From Halomarina ordinaria (GTDB lineage Archaea > Halobacteriota > Halobacteria > Halobacteriales > Haloarculaceae): a stretch of 64,000 nucleotides of DNA. The DNA lies in contig NZ_JARRAH010000001.1 of NCBI RefSeq assembly GCF_030553305.1, forward strand, positions 2,666,001-2,730,000. Direction: 5' to 3'. The notes beneath the pieces were generated by a model that saw only the letters and a list, made by a program, of their open reading frames with translations, had not been told where the DNA came from and did not search any database. This document shows positions 42,977 through 50,304 of the stretch, piece by piece (the stretch's first letter is position 1; each line of letters starts with the position of its first letter). The translations under genes were made by a program, and so were the position numbers.

Positions 42977-43402
42977 ATGGACGCCGTCGATCACATCAAC
43001 GTCGACGTCGACGACCTGGGGGCGTGCTTCCCGTTCTACCGGGACGTCCTCGACCTCGACCTGCTCCGCCCGCCCGAGGACTTCCAGGGCGAGCACGCGA
43101 TGTTCCGTGCCGGCGAGACCGTCGTGACGCTCGCGGAGACGGGGCGCGCCGAGAACTGGGACGAGACGGGCCTCGACCACCCACTCGACAAGGCGCACGT
43201 CGCGTTCGCCACCGACCGCGAGACCTACGAGTCGCTGGTCGCGGACCTCGACGGCCAGTTCCCCAAACAGGGCCCCTACGACTGGGGGGAGTTCGAGGGG
43301 TTCTACTTCCTCGACCCGGACGGCACGCTCCTCGAAGTCGTCACCTACGACCCGCCCGCGCCGGGCGTCGAGCGCGACCTCCTCACGCACGACGACGTGT
43401 GA
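42977..43402 (+). CDS. VOC (glyoxalase/dioxygenase superfamily) protein
   Basis: A 141-residue vicinal-oxygen-chelate protein with two beta-alpha-beta modules. The typical ligand positions are visible: His in DHINVDVDD, a strand with TVVTLAETG, His in KAHVAF, and the closing Glu in TLLEVV. Such small proteins include glyoxalase I, methylmalonyl-CoA epimerase, dioxygenases and resistance proteins; the specific activity cannot be read. It is divergent from the first AOR gene and 418 bp upstream of the second. Confidence 0.88.
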   Translation: MDAVDHINVDVDDLGACFPFYRDVLDLDLLRPPEDFQGEHAMFRAGETVVTLAETGRAENWDETGLDHPLDKAHVAFATDRETYESLVADLDGQFPKQGPYDWGEFEGFYFLDPDGTLLEVVTYDPPAPGVERDLLTHDDV

Positions 43403-43819
43403 GGCCGACCGTCCGTCGCGTGATGACCGGGACGAGCAAACGAAGTCAATTACTATCGCGGCCAACGCACCACGAATCAAACCTCTCGTGCCGTTATATA
43501 CCGACTCCTCACCACTCCCCTCCCGGTTCGTCCGTCAGTCCGTCCCGTCGCGAGCGTGGCGCCGACGCCCGCGGACCCGCCGCCGTGCGAGCGAATCGCA
43601 CCCGACACACGCTGCGCGCCGCCGAGCCAGCGTCACCTCCCGGCGACGAACTGCGTCGCCGCGTGACCGTTCCGTCGCCGACGGGAGCCGTCCCGTCTCG
43701 CCTCCCCGGGCGACCCCCGCGTCACACCGGGGGCGAGCGGTGCCCGAAACCGTATCCGTTTACATCACCCTGGCAACATCTAACACCATCGCCCGCCAAT
43801 GTAACGGCGTACGTTAATC
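43403..43819 (+). other. 417-bp gene-free leader/promoter region before second AOR
   Basis: No credible protein gene is seen here; frames that stay open have serine/arginine-rich, non-halophilic composition. A good TATA element, TTATATA, lies at 43494-43500, more than 300 bp before the AOR start; a weaker GTTTACA near 43758-43764 would give a leader of about 35 nt. Transcription from the first site would yield a long leader or a small RNA. Confidence 0.4.
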
Positions 43820-45748
43820 ATGACTGAACTCGGCGGTTTCCAAGACCACGTAGCTCGCGTGGACCTCTCCTCGGGGGACGTGGGCTACGAGAGTATCGAC
43901 GACGAGGACGCGAAGAAGTACATCGGGGCGCGCGGCCTCGGCGTGAAGTACGTCTTCGACCAGGGACCGGACGTGGACCCGCTCGGCTCGGACAACCTCA
44001 TAGCGTTCATGAACGGTCCACTCACGGGAACGCAGGTGGTGATGAGCGGGCGCATCGCCGTCTGCACGAAATCGCCCCTCACCGGGACCGTCACCGACTC
44101 CCACCACGGTGGCTGGTCCGGCGCCCGGCTCAAGTGGGCGGGCTTCGACGGCCTGCTCTTCGAGGGGAAGGCGGAGGACCCCGTCTACGCCGTCGTCGAG
44201 GACGGCGAGGTCGAACTCCGCGACGCCTCCCACCTCTGGGGCAAGGGCGTCCACGAGGTCCGCGACACCGTAGAGGAGGAGGTCGAGGGCTCCTACGGCA
44301 AGAACCTCTCCATCATGGCCATCGGCCCGGCCGGGGAGAACCAGGTCCGCTACGCCTGCATCGTGAACGAGGACGACCGCGCCTCCGGGCGCGGCGGCAC
44401 CGGCTGCGTCATGGGCTCGAAGAACCTGAAGGCCGTGGTCATCAAATCGACGACGAAGATGCCCAAGCCCGCGAACCCCGAGACCTTCCGGGAGGGCCAC
44501 CAGCAGGCCATGCAGGTCATCCAGGAGTCCGAGGTCACCGCACCGAACGAGGGCGGCCTGTCGCTCTACGGGACGAACGTCCTGATGAACGTCGGCGAGG
44601 AGATGGACGGCCTCCCGACGAAGAACGGGAAGTACACCTCCACCGAGGCGTACCGCGACGCCGAGGGCGTCGACGTCGACGCCGAGCGCGTCTCCGGCGA
44701 GAACGTCCGCGAGAACATCCTCGTCGACGAGCCGACCTGTCACTCCTGCCCGGTCGCCTGCAAGAAGGAAGTCGAGGTGGAGTACTCGCACAAGGGCGAG
44801 GACATGAACGTCCGGATGGAGTCCTACGAGTACGAGTCGGCCTACGCGCTCGGCCCGAACTCGGGGCACACCGACCGCGACGCCATCGCCGTGATGATCG
44901 ACCAGTGTAACGACCTCGGAATGGACACCATCGAGGCGGGCAACATGCTCGCCATGGCGATGGAGATGTCCGAGGAGGGCAAGTTCGACGACCTCGGCGA
45001 GGGCCTCGACTGGGGCGACGTCGAGTCGATGATCGACCTGCTCGACGACGTCGGCCACCGCGACGGCGCGCTGGCGGACCACCTCGCCGGCGGCGCGAAC
45101 CACCTCAGCGAGGAGTTCGGCGCCCGCGAGAACTCCCTCGACGTGAAGGGCCAGACCATCCCGGCGTACGACCCCCGCTGCCTGAAGGGCATGGGCATCG
45201 GCTACGCCACCTCGAACCGCGGCGCCTGCCACCTGCGCGGCTACACGCCCGCGGCCGAAATCCTCGGCATCCCCCAGAAGGTCGACCCCTACGAGTGGCA
45301 GGGGAAGGGCGAACTCTGTGCGACCTTCCAGGACATGCACGCCATCAGCGACTCGTTCGACATCTGCAAGTTCAACGCGTTCGCCGAGGGCATCGAGGAG
45401 TACGTCATGCAGTACAGCGGCATGACCGGCCTCGACGTGACCGAGGAGGACCTGATGCAGGCCGGCGAGCGCGTCTACAACCTCGAACGGTACTACAACA
45501 ACCTCGTCGGCTTCGACGGCGACGACGACTCCCTCCCCGCGCGCTTCCTGGAGGACGGCATCCCCGGCCAGGGCGCGAGCGAGGGCGAGTACTGCGAACT
45601 CGACGAGATGAAAGAAGAGTACTACGAGCACCGCGGCTGGGTCGACGGCGTGGTCAGCGAGGAGAAACTCGAGGAACTCGGCATCGACATGGGCCCCGGC
45701 ACGGGCGTCACGCTCGGCGATAGCGGCGCCGCGCCCGCGGACGACTAG
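43820..45748 (+). CDS. Aldehyde:ferredoxin oxidoreductase family protein (second AOR)
   Basis: A 642-residue AOR-family protein, slightly longer than Pyrococcus AOR. It has GARGLGVKYVFD, IGPAGENQVRYA and RGGTGCVMGSKNLKA for the tungsten/molybdenum pterin, and complete cluster cysteines Cys307, Cys310, Cys314 (TCHSCPVAC) and Cys516 (FDICKF). The C-terminus ends with a Gly/Asp-rich tail. It probably oxidises an aldehyde with ferredoxin as acceptor. Codon use and acidity suggest a well-expressed cytoplasmic enzyme. It is followed by a T-rich hairpin region that should terminate transcription. Confidence 0.94.
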   Translation: MTELGGFQDHVARVDLSSGDVGYESIDDEDAKKYIGARGLGVKYVFDQGPDVDPLGSDNLIAFMNGPLTGTQVVMSGRIAVCTKSPLTGTVTDSHHGGWSGARLKWAGFDGLLFEGKAEDPVYAVVEDGEVELRDASHLWGKGVHEVRDTVEEEVEGSYGKNLSIMAIGPAGENQVRYACIVNEDDRASGRGGTGCVMGSKNLKAVVIKSTTKMPKPANPETFREGHQQAMQVIQESEVTAPNEGGLSLYGTNVLMNVGEEMDGLPTKNGKYTSTEAYRDAEGVDVDAERVSGENVRENILVDEPTCHSCPVACKKEVEVEYSHKGEDMNVRMESYEYESAYALGPNSGHTDRDAIAVMIDQCNDLGMDTIEAGNMLAMAMEMSEEGKFDDLGEGLDWGDVESMIDLLDDVGHRDGALADHLAGGANHLSEEFGARENSLDVKGQTIPAYDPRCLKGMGIGYATSNRGACHLRGYTPAAEILGIPQKVDPYEWQGKGELCATFQDMHAISDSFDICKFNAFAEGIEEYVMQYSGMTGLDVTEEDLMQAGERVYNLERYYNNLVGFDGDDDSLPARFLEDGIPGQGASEGEYCELDEMKEEYYEHRGWVDGVVSEEKLEELGIDMGPGTGVTLGDSGAAPADD

Positions 45749-45757
45749 AGACCCCCA

Positions 45758-45875
45758 CCTTTTTTGACCTCGGGTGCGCTTCGCGCACCGCTCGGCCAAA
45801 AAATCTGGACCAAAAAAGGCCGGTTGCGAGCGCTCCGCGCTCGCAACCGGTGAACCGCGCCGCTTCGCGGCGCGG
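45758..45875 (+). terminator. T-tract and array of three hairpins after second AOR
   Basis: A T6 run (45760-45765) follows the AOR stop. Three hairpins come next: a 7-bp stem GGTGCGC/GCGCACC at 45773-45789 with a TTC loop; a perfect 14-bp stem at 45820-45850 with a 3-nt loop; and a 9-bp stem CCGCGCCGC/GCGGCGCGG at 45855-45875 with a TTC loop. The first is flanked by CCTTTTTT and AAAAAAGG, which are themselves inverted. This looks like a terminator combined with a palindromic repeat element. Confidence 0.6.
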
Positions 45876-45936
45876 ATGCTGGCCGCAGTGGTGTGCCCCG
45901 GTAACGCACTGTCCAGTCAGTCAGTCCTGCTGAATT

Positions 45937-45959
45937 TATATATATATATATATATATAT
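45937..45959 (+). repeat. (TA)n dinucleotide tract
   Basis: Alternating TA for 23 bp, striking in GC-rich DNA, immediately before the small lipoprotein gene. It can act as the TATA element; slipped-strand changes in its length would alter promoter spacing. Confidence 0.9.
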
Positions 45960-45975
45960 GACACATATGGCGCGT

Positions 45976-46215
45976 ATGCACCGACGACGCCTCCTCGGCG
46001 TGCTGGCCGGCGCGAGCGCGGCGCTGGCCGGATGTCTGGCGAGGCAGCCCGCGGTCGGCGACGACGGTGAGGGCGCCAACGGCGACGGGTTCACCGTCGA
46101 GGAGGAGCATCTCGAGGACTGCAACGAACACGCGACGGTGGCGTTCGTCCGGTCAGCGACGGAACTCGAGGCCGAGTCCACCGTCGGCGGGATGGCCTGC
46201 ACGAACGAGAGTTGA
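45976..46215 (+). CDS. Small predicted lipoprotein
   Basis: A 79-residue protein starting MHRRRLLGVLAGASAALAGC: basic residues, a hydrophobic stretch and the lipobox LAGC, so probably exported (Tat-like RRR) and lipid-anchored. The mature part is about 60 residues, Asp/Glu-rich, with two further cysteines (LEDCNEH and GMACTNE) that could form a disulfide. Two earlier in-frame ATG codons exist at 45958 and 45967; 45976 is preferred because transcription from the (TA)n promoter should begin around 45964-45986. Function unknown. Its stop abuts the stop of the next gene on the other strand. Confidence 0.65.
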   Translation: MHRRRLLGVLAGASAALAGCLARQPAVGDDGEGANGDGFTVEEEHLEDCNEHATVAFVRSATELEAESTVGGMACTNES

Positions 46216-46707
46216 CTACGACTCGGACTCCGCGCGCGGCCACGCGAGACGCACGCCCTCGGGGTCCTTCCGCCCCGTCGCGTCCACCTCGCCGCGCTTC
46301 CAGAGGTACCAGTAGGCGCGTCGGGCGACCGCTCCCTCCCCGACGCTTTCGAATGCCTCGTCCGGGTCGGCGTACTCGCCGGGGTGGTCGCGCTCGAAGG
46401 CGGCGAGCGTCTCGCGCAGGGTCTCGACGGCGTCGGTGGCGAGGACGGTCCCGCCGTCGCGCTCCTCGACCGCCTCGAGGCCCGCGGGCGAGAGCGCGTG
46501 GGTCGTCCTGCTGTTCGGCGGCGAGTCGAGCAATCCCTTGCGGACGAGTCGGTTGTGCTCGCGCTGGACGGCCGTCGGACTGGCGTCGAGGGACGCGGCG
46601 AGGTCGGGGACGACGCGGTGGACGTCGAAGTGGACCTCCCAGGCGGCCTCGCGGAACGCGTCGTGGTAGCACCGCAGGATTCCGTCGCGGATGGACTCCT
46701 CCGTCAT
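46216..46707 (-). CDS. Helix-turn-helix protein
   Basis: A 163-residue acidic soluble protein. Residues 1-85 appear to be a winged helix: VVPDLAASLDASPTAVQREHNRLVRKGLLDSPPNSRTTHALSPAGLEAVEE. The C-terminal half is helical with many Glu and aromatic residues (ARRAYWYLWKRGEVD) and resembles no domain I know. The gene is a likely transcription factor without a recognisable ligand domain. It is divergent from a methyltransferase gene. Confidence 0.7.
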   Translation of the reverse strand: MTEESIRDGILRCYHDAFREAAWEVHFDVHRVVPDLAASLDASPTAVQREHNRLVRKGLLDSPPNSRTTHALSPAGLEAVEERDGGTVLATDAVETLRETLAAFERDHPGEYADPDEAFESVGEGAVARRAYWYLWKRGEVDATGRKDPEGVRLAWPRAESES

Positions 46708-46789
46708 CGACTCCCTCTAGTCGTCGCGACGCTCAAGTACGGAACGGAGTCGCGGTGGGTTCTTGCCCGCGGGCCGTGAAGCCGTCGTC

Positions 46790-47434
46790 ATGACCGCTCA
46801 CGAGGCGGGCGACCGTCCGGCGAAGTCCCGCGCGGAGGTCCGCGACATCTACGAGGAGAACGCCGCGCGCTTCGAGCGCTTCGGCTGGCTCGAAGAGCGC
46901 CTCGTGGGGCGCTACCGCGAGCGCCTGTTCTCGCGCGCGGAGGGGCGCGTCCTCGACGTGGCCTGCGGCACCGGGCCGAACTTCGCGCACCTCCCCGAGA
47001 GGACCGACCTCGTCGGCGTCGACCTCAGCGAGGCGATGCTGCGGGGGGCCGCGCGGACGGCGCGAGACCTCGACCGGGACGCGGACCTCCGCGTGGCCGA
47101 CGCCGAGGCCCTCCCCTTCGAGGACGACGCCTTCGACACCGTCGTCTCGGCGCTCTCGACGTGCACGTTCCCGGACCCGGTCGCCGTCCTCCGGGAGATG
47201 GACCGCGTCTGCGCGCCCGACGGGCGCATCCTCCTGTTCGAACACGGGCGCAGCAGCGTCCCGGCCCTCGCCCGCCTGCAGGACCGCTTCGCGTCGCGGC
47301 ACTTCGAGCGGATGGGCTGTCGCTGGAACCAGGAACCGGTCGACGTCGTCCGCGAGGCGGGACTCAGGGTCGAGGGGGTCCGCCGCGACGTCCTCGGTCT
47401 CTTCACGAGCCTCGTCGTCGTGCCCACCGCGTGA
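46790..47434 (+). CDS. SAM-dependent methyltransferase (UbiE/Methyltransf_11 type)
   Basis: A 214-residue class I methyltransferase: RVLDVACGTGPN (motif I), LVGVDLSEAML, VADAEALPFEDDAFDTVVSAL (motifs II/III) and DGRILLFEHGRS. The long helical start (YEENAARFERFGWLEERLVGRYRERLF) is typical of small-molecule or lipid C-methyltransferases. There is no membrane segment. The MTAHEAG start at 46790 is preferred over 46763. The substrate is unknown. Confidence 0.88.
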   Translation: MTAHEAGDRPAKSRAEVRDIYEENAARFERFGWLEERLVGRYRERLFSRAEGRVLDVACGTGPNFAHLPERTDLVGVDLSEAMLRGAARTARDLDRDADLRVADAEALPFEDDAFDTVVSALSTCTFPDPVAVLREMDRVCAPDGRILLFEHGRSSVPALARLQDRFASRHFERMGCRWNQEPVDVVREAGLRVEGVRRDVLGLFTSLVVVPTA

Positions 47435-47446
47435 GGCCGCCGGGGC

Positions 47447-47492
47447 GGGTCCACGGGTCCACGGGTCCACGGGTCCACGGGTCCACGGGTCC
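47447..47492 (+). repeat. Tandem 8-bp repeat GGGTCCAC
   Basis: Five complete copies and most of a sixth of GGGTCCAC, without mismatches, fill the space between the convergent methyltransferase and the next gene, ending directly at the latter's stop. The unit is not a multiple of 3, fitting a non-coding location. Confidence 0.95.
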
Positions 47493-47855
47493 TCACCCTT
47501 CCTTTCCGACGACGACCACCTCGCGGATGTCGAGGGCCGTCTCGAACTCGTCGCGCCGGTCGTTGACGCTGCCGACGCGGCGGAGGTGTTCGGTGTGGGC
47601 GCGTTCGACCGCGTCCCCCTCCCGGCGGTCGAGGTCCAGTCGGTCGCGGAGGTCGTCCCAGTGGCCCGCCTCGACGAAGAAGACGCACGCCTCGTCGTCC
47701 TCGGCGACGAGTTCGTAGCGCCGGCGGTAGTCCTCGAGGCGCGGGCCGAGGTCGGCCTGGACGTGTTCGACGAGGTCGGGGAGCAGTTGTGGGCCGACGC
47801 TCGCCTTCGCCGCGGCGAGCAACAGCGCGTTGCCGTCGATGGGGTTCACGCTCAC
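47493..47855 (-). CDS. Conserved haloarchaeal protein at end of MoaD/SAMP operon
   Basis: A 120-residue acidic protein starting at GTG 47855, which overlaps the stop of the preceding gene (GTGA). It opens PIDGNALLLAAAKASVGPQLLPDLVEHVQADL and is mainly helical, with an EACVFFVEAGHWDDLRDRL segment. I do not recognise a catalytic motif. Its position as the third gene after the SAMP3-like and MoaD-related genes suggests a shared task around sulfur transfer or pterin cofactor supply; this is inference from context only. Confidence 0.72.
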   Translation of the reverse strand: MSVNPIDGNALLLAAAKASVGPQLLPDLVEHVQADLGPRLEDYRRRYELVAEDDEACVFFVEAGHWDDLRDRLDLDRREGDAVERAHTEHLRRVGSVNDRRDEFETALDIREVVVVGKEG

Positions 47856-48106
47856 CCCCCGGCGCGCATCGCCTTCTGGGTGAAGGCGTCGACGAGACCG
47901 TCGAGCGCCGCCTCCTCGCCCTCGAAGGCGACCGTCACCTCGGTCAGGCTGATGGACCCGGCGACGTCCACCGCCTCGGTGGTGAGGTCGGCGCGCCAGC
48001 CGTCGCCCTCGACGCGGTCCTCGTCGACGCGCTCGCCGCCGAGGTTCTCCAGGTAGTGGACCGCGAGTCGCTTCGAGATGCCGCGATAGGACTCCTCTCG
48101 GCGCAT
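47852..48106 (-). CDS. MoaD-related C-terminal domain protein
   Basis: An 84-residue protein: YRGISKRLAVHYLENLGGERV followed by VTVAFEGEEAALDGLVDAFTQKAMRAGG. This matches the small domain described as the molybdopterin cofactor biosynthesis MoaD-related C-terminal domain (DUF1952 type), which in some bacteria and archaea is fused to MoaD. Here it is a separate gene starting directly after the SAMP3-like stop, so the two probably act together. Exact function is not established. Confidence 0.78.
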   Translation of the reverse strand: MRREESYRGISKRLAVHYLENLGGERVDEDRVEGDGWRADLTTEAVDVAGSISLTEVTVAFEGEEAALDGLVDAFTQKAMRAGG

Positions 48107-48388
48107 CTATCCACCCGCGACCGGGGGGAACACGGACATCGTGTCGCCCTCCTCCAGTTCGGTCGCGGTCCCGTCCAGGTGGAGCACCTCGCGCCCGTTC
48201 TTGAGCACGTTCAGCTGTGGGCGAATGTCGCCGACGTCGTCGAGGATGAGGCCTTCGAGCCCGTCGAACTCCGCTTCGAGCGCGGCGAGGACATCCCCCA
48301 CCGTCGCGTCGTCGTCGTACTCCCTCGCGATGGTCTTCGACCCCACCGCGGTGCGGAAGTTCGCGAAGAACCGCAACTCGAGTTCCAT
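48107..48388 (-). CDS. samp3: Ubiquitin-like small archaeal modifier protein, SAMP3/MoaD-like
   Basis: A 93-residue beta-grasp protein: MELELRFFANFRTAVGSK, DDDATVGDVLAALE, LNVLKNGREVLHLDG and the C-terminal PPVAGG with the diglycine needed for E1 (UbaA) adenylation. It closely resembles Haloferax SAMP3. Such proteins conjugate to lysines of targets and some also deliver sulfur for molybdopterin. The start at 48388 lies about 25 bp after a CTTTATG element on the minus strand. It stands downstream of an AOR gene on the same strand, an enzyme type that needs a pterin cofactor. Confidence 0.88.
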   Translation of the reverse strand: MELELRFFANFRTAVGSKTIAREYDDDATVGDVLAALEAEFDGLEGLILDDVGDIRPQLNVLKNGREVLHLDGTATELEEGDTMSVFPPVAGG

Positions 48389-48487
48389 GCCTCTAACACT
48401 GCCTCTGGCGGCATAAAGCCACACCCGATAGCGCGGCGCGCGCGCAGTCCCGACGCGCTCGCTGGTCGGTCGGTCGACGACGCGGCG

Positions 48488-50260
48488 TCAGCGCTCGGTC
48501 GTGGCGCGCGTCTCCCCCAGGGGGGTCGCACCGTCGACCACGCTCCCGAGACCGACCCGCTCGATGGTCTCGGCCGTGGGGCGGCCCGCGTCGTCCCACC
48601 CGCGCGCGGCGTAGTAGGCGGTGAGCAGGTCCTCGAACGCGGCCGGGTCGAGCGCCACGCCGTCCTCCCGGGGCGTCGCGAGCGGCGCCGGGAGGGCGTC
48701 GTCGGTGCGGTCGAACCCCTCGCGGACGTTGAACAGGCGCGTCAGCGTCCAGACGCGCTCGCCGAGGCGCGCGAGGTCGTCGGGCGAGTGGTCGAGGCCC
48801 ACCTCGGCGAGGAGCGCCGCGCCGAGGTCCGAGAGCGCCTCGGCCGCGAAGTCGTCGGCGACGAGGCTCCAGACGGCCGACCGGGCGTTCTGCGCGCCGA
48901 CGACGGCCTCGACGCGTTCGGCGGTCGACCAGGTCTCCTCGAACACCTCGCGCTCGACGGGTCGAGCGCGCCGGTGGCAGGCCCCCCGGTCGCTCGTGGC
49001 GTAGGCCAGCGCCATCGCGGGCGCGACGCGCGGGTCGTACCCCGGCATCTCCATCGACTTCACCGTCGGGACGAGCGCCTCGCCGCCGAAGCGTTCCGCG
49101 GCGGCCTCGACCCCGTCGGCCAGCGCGTCGCCGAGCGGCGTCGCGCGGGTCGCTATCTCCTCGACGAGCGCGCGGGCGGCGGCCGGGTCGCCGAAGGCGA
49201 GGTCCCGGTCGAGCGTCCCGTTCTCGGCGGCGCGTATCGCCCACGCGACGGCGCTCCCCGCGCTGATGACGTCGACGCCGAGGCGGTCGCACGTCGCGCC
49301 GAGGTCGGCGACGGCGTCGGCGTCGTCGATGCCGAGGCCCGCCCCGAGGCTCATCGGGGTGGCCCCCCGGGGGACGCTCTCGCCCTCGTCGGTCGCCACG
49401 CGAAAGCCCCCCGGCACCGCCCGGTCGGGGTGCTCGCGGCCGACGCTCCGTTCCCTGAGCGCCTCGACGCCGACGCCCTCCGCCCCCTCGAAGCGCCCCG
49501 CCTGCCAGCCGCGGGTCGCGAGCGCGCCGACGGCGTCGGCGAAGTCGAGGCTCTCGACGGTCTCGCTCGCGGCCTGCCAGCGACCGGTGTCGCCCTCCCG
49601 GTAGGCGCGCTCGTAGCGTTCCCGGAGGGTAGCGAGCGCCGGCGACGGCTCCGGGGGGTCCCCCCGCGCCACGACGGCCTTCAGCCGCTTCGACCCCATG
49701 ACGGCGCCCGCGCCGCCCCGCCCGGCGTGGTGGTCGCCGCCGTCGGTGGCGATGGTGGCGTACGAGACTTCCGCCTCGCCCGCGGGGCCGACGCAGGCGA
49801 CGGCGCCGGAGAGGGCTTCGTCGGTCGCGTGCGCGTCCGCGCCGGTCAGGTCGGCCGCGGAAACGAGCCGTCCCGCGCCGTCCTCGAGGACGAGCGTCGT
49901 CCACTCCTCGGCGCGGCCGGTCACCAGCACGCCGAGGCAGTCGGGGAGCGCGCCGGCGAGCGCGTCGGGGAACGCGCCGCCGCCGTAGGAGTCGAGGAAG
50001 CCGCCGGTGAGCGGCGACTTCGTGACGGCGGCGTAGCGCGACTCGCCGGGGAGGGCCCCCGAGAGCGGGCCGACGAGGAACGCGAGGTGGTTCGCCGGCG
50101 AGAGGGGGTCGACGCCCGGCGCGAGTTCGTCGTAGAGGTACCGCGCGCCGAGGCCCTTCCCGCCGAGGTAGTCGCGTCGCCACTCCTCGGGGACGCGCTC
50201 GCGTTCGACGGTCCCGCCGGTGAGGTCGACGCGCAGGACGCGGTCGCGCACGGTGGTCAT
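48488..50260 (-). CDS. AOR-family protein lacking the Fe-S cluster cysteines (third AOR)
   Basis: A 590-residue, uninterrupted AOR-family protein. It keeps the pterin-domain signature GGKGLGARYLYD, CVGPAGEAEVSYA and RGGAGAVMGSKRLKA, as well as YATSDRGACHRR. The [4Fe-4S] region is replaced: the C-x2-C-x3-C segment of the other two AORs corresponds to REHPDRAVPGG, and the last ligand (GIVC or DICK in the others) to SAVWSL. All four cluster ligands are therefore missing, with no frameshift. The protein may bind pterin but cannot pass electrons to ferredoxin in the normal way. It lies 99 bp upstream of the SAMP3-like gene on the same strand. Confidence 0.9.
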   Translation of the reverse strand: MTTVRDRVLRVDLTGGTVERERVPEEWRRDYLGGKGLGARYLYDELAPGVDPLSPANHLAFLVGPLSGALPGESRYAAVTKSPLTGGFLDSYGGGAFPDALAGALPDCLGVLVTGRAEEWTTLVLEDGAGRLVSAADLTGADAHATDEALSGAVACVGPAGEAEVSYATIATDGGDHHAGRGGAGAVMGSKRLKAVVARGDPPEPSPALATLRERYERAYREGDTGRWQAASETVESLDFADAVGALATRGWQAGRFEGAEGVGVEALRERSVGREHPDRAVPGGFRVATDEGESVPRGATPMSLGAGLGIDDADAVADLGATCDRLGVDVISAGSAVAWAIRAAENGTLDRDLAFGDPAAARALVEEIATRATPLGDALADGVEAAAERFGGEALVPTVKSMEMPGYDPRVAPAMALAYATSDRGACHRRARPVEREVFEETWSTAERVEAVVGAQNARSAVWSLVADDFAAEALSDLGAALLAEVGLDHSPDDLARLGERVWTLTRLFNVREGFDRTDDALPAPLATPREDGVALDPAAFEDLLTAYYAARGWDDAGRPTAETIERVGLGSVVDGATPLGETRATTER

Positions 50261-50304
50261 CGTCCCCGACTACGCCGGTCGTGCGGAAAAGGGGTGCGCC
50301 CGGT

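Noticed and set aside
43488-43817. A 109-residue frame in the spacer before the second AOR
   Set aside because: It is Ser/Arg-rich and basic, unlike the acidic proteins of this genome, and shows no start context or conserved motif.
47447-47492. Possible CRISPR array
   Set aside because: The 8-bp units are contiguous without spacers and no cas gene is present; it is a simple tandem repeat.
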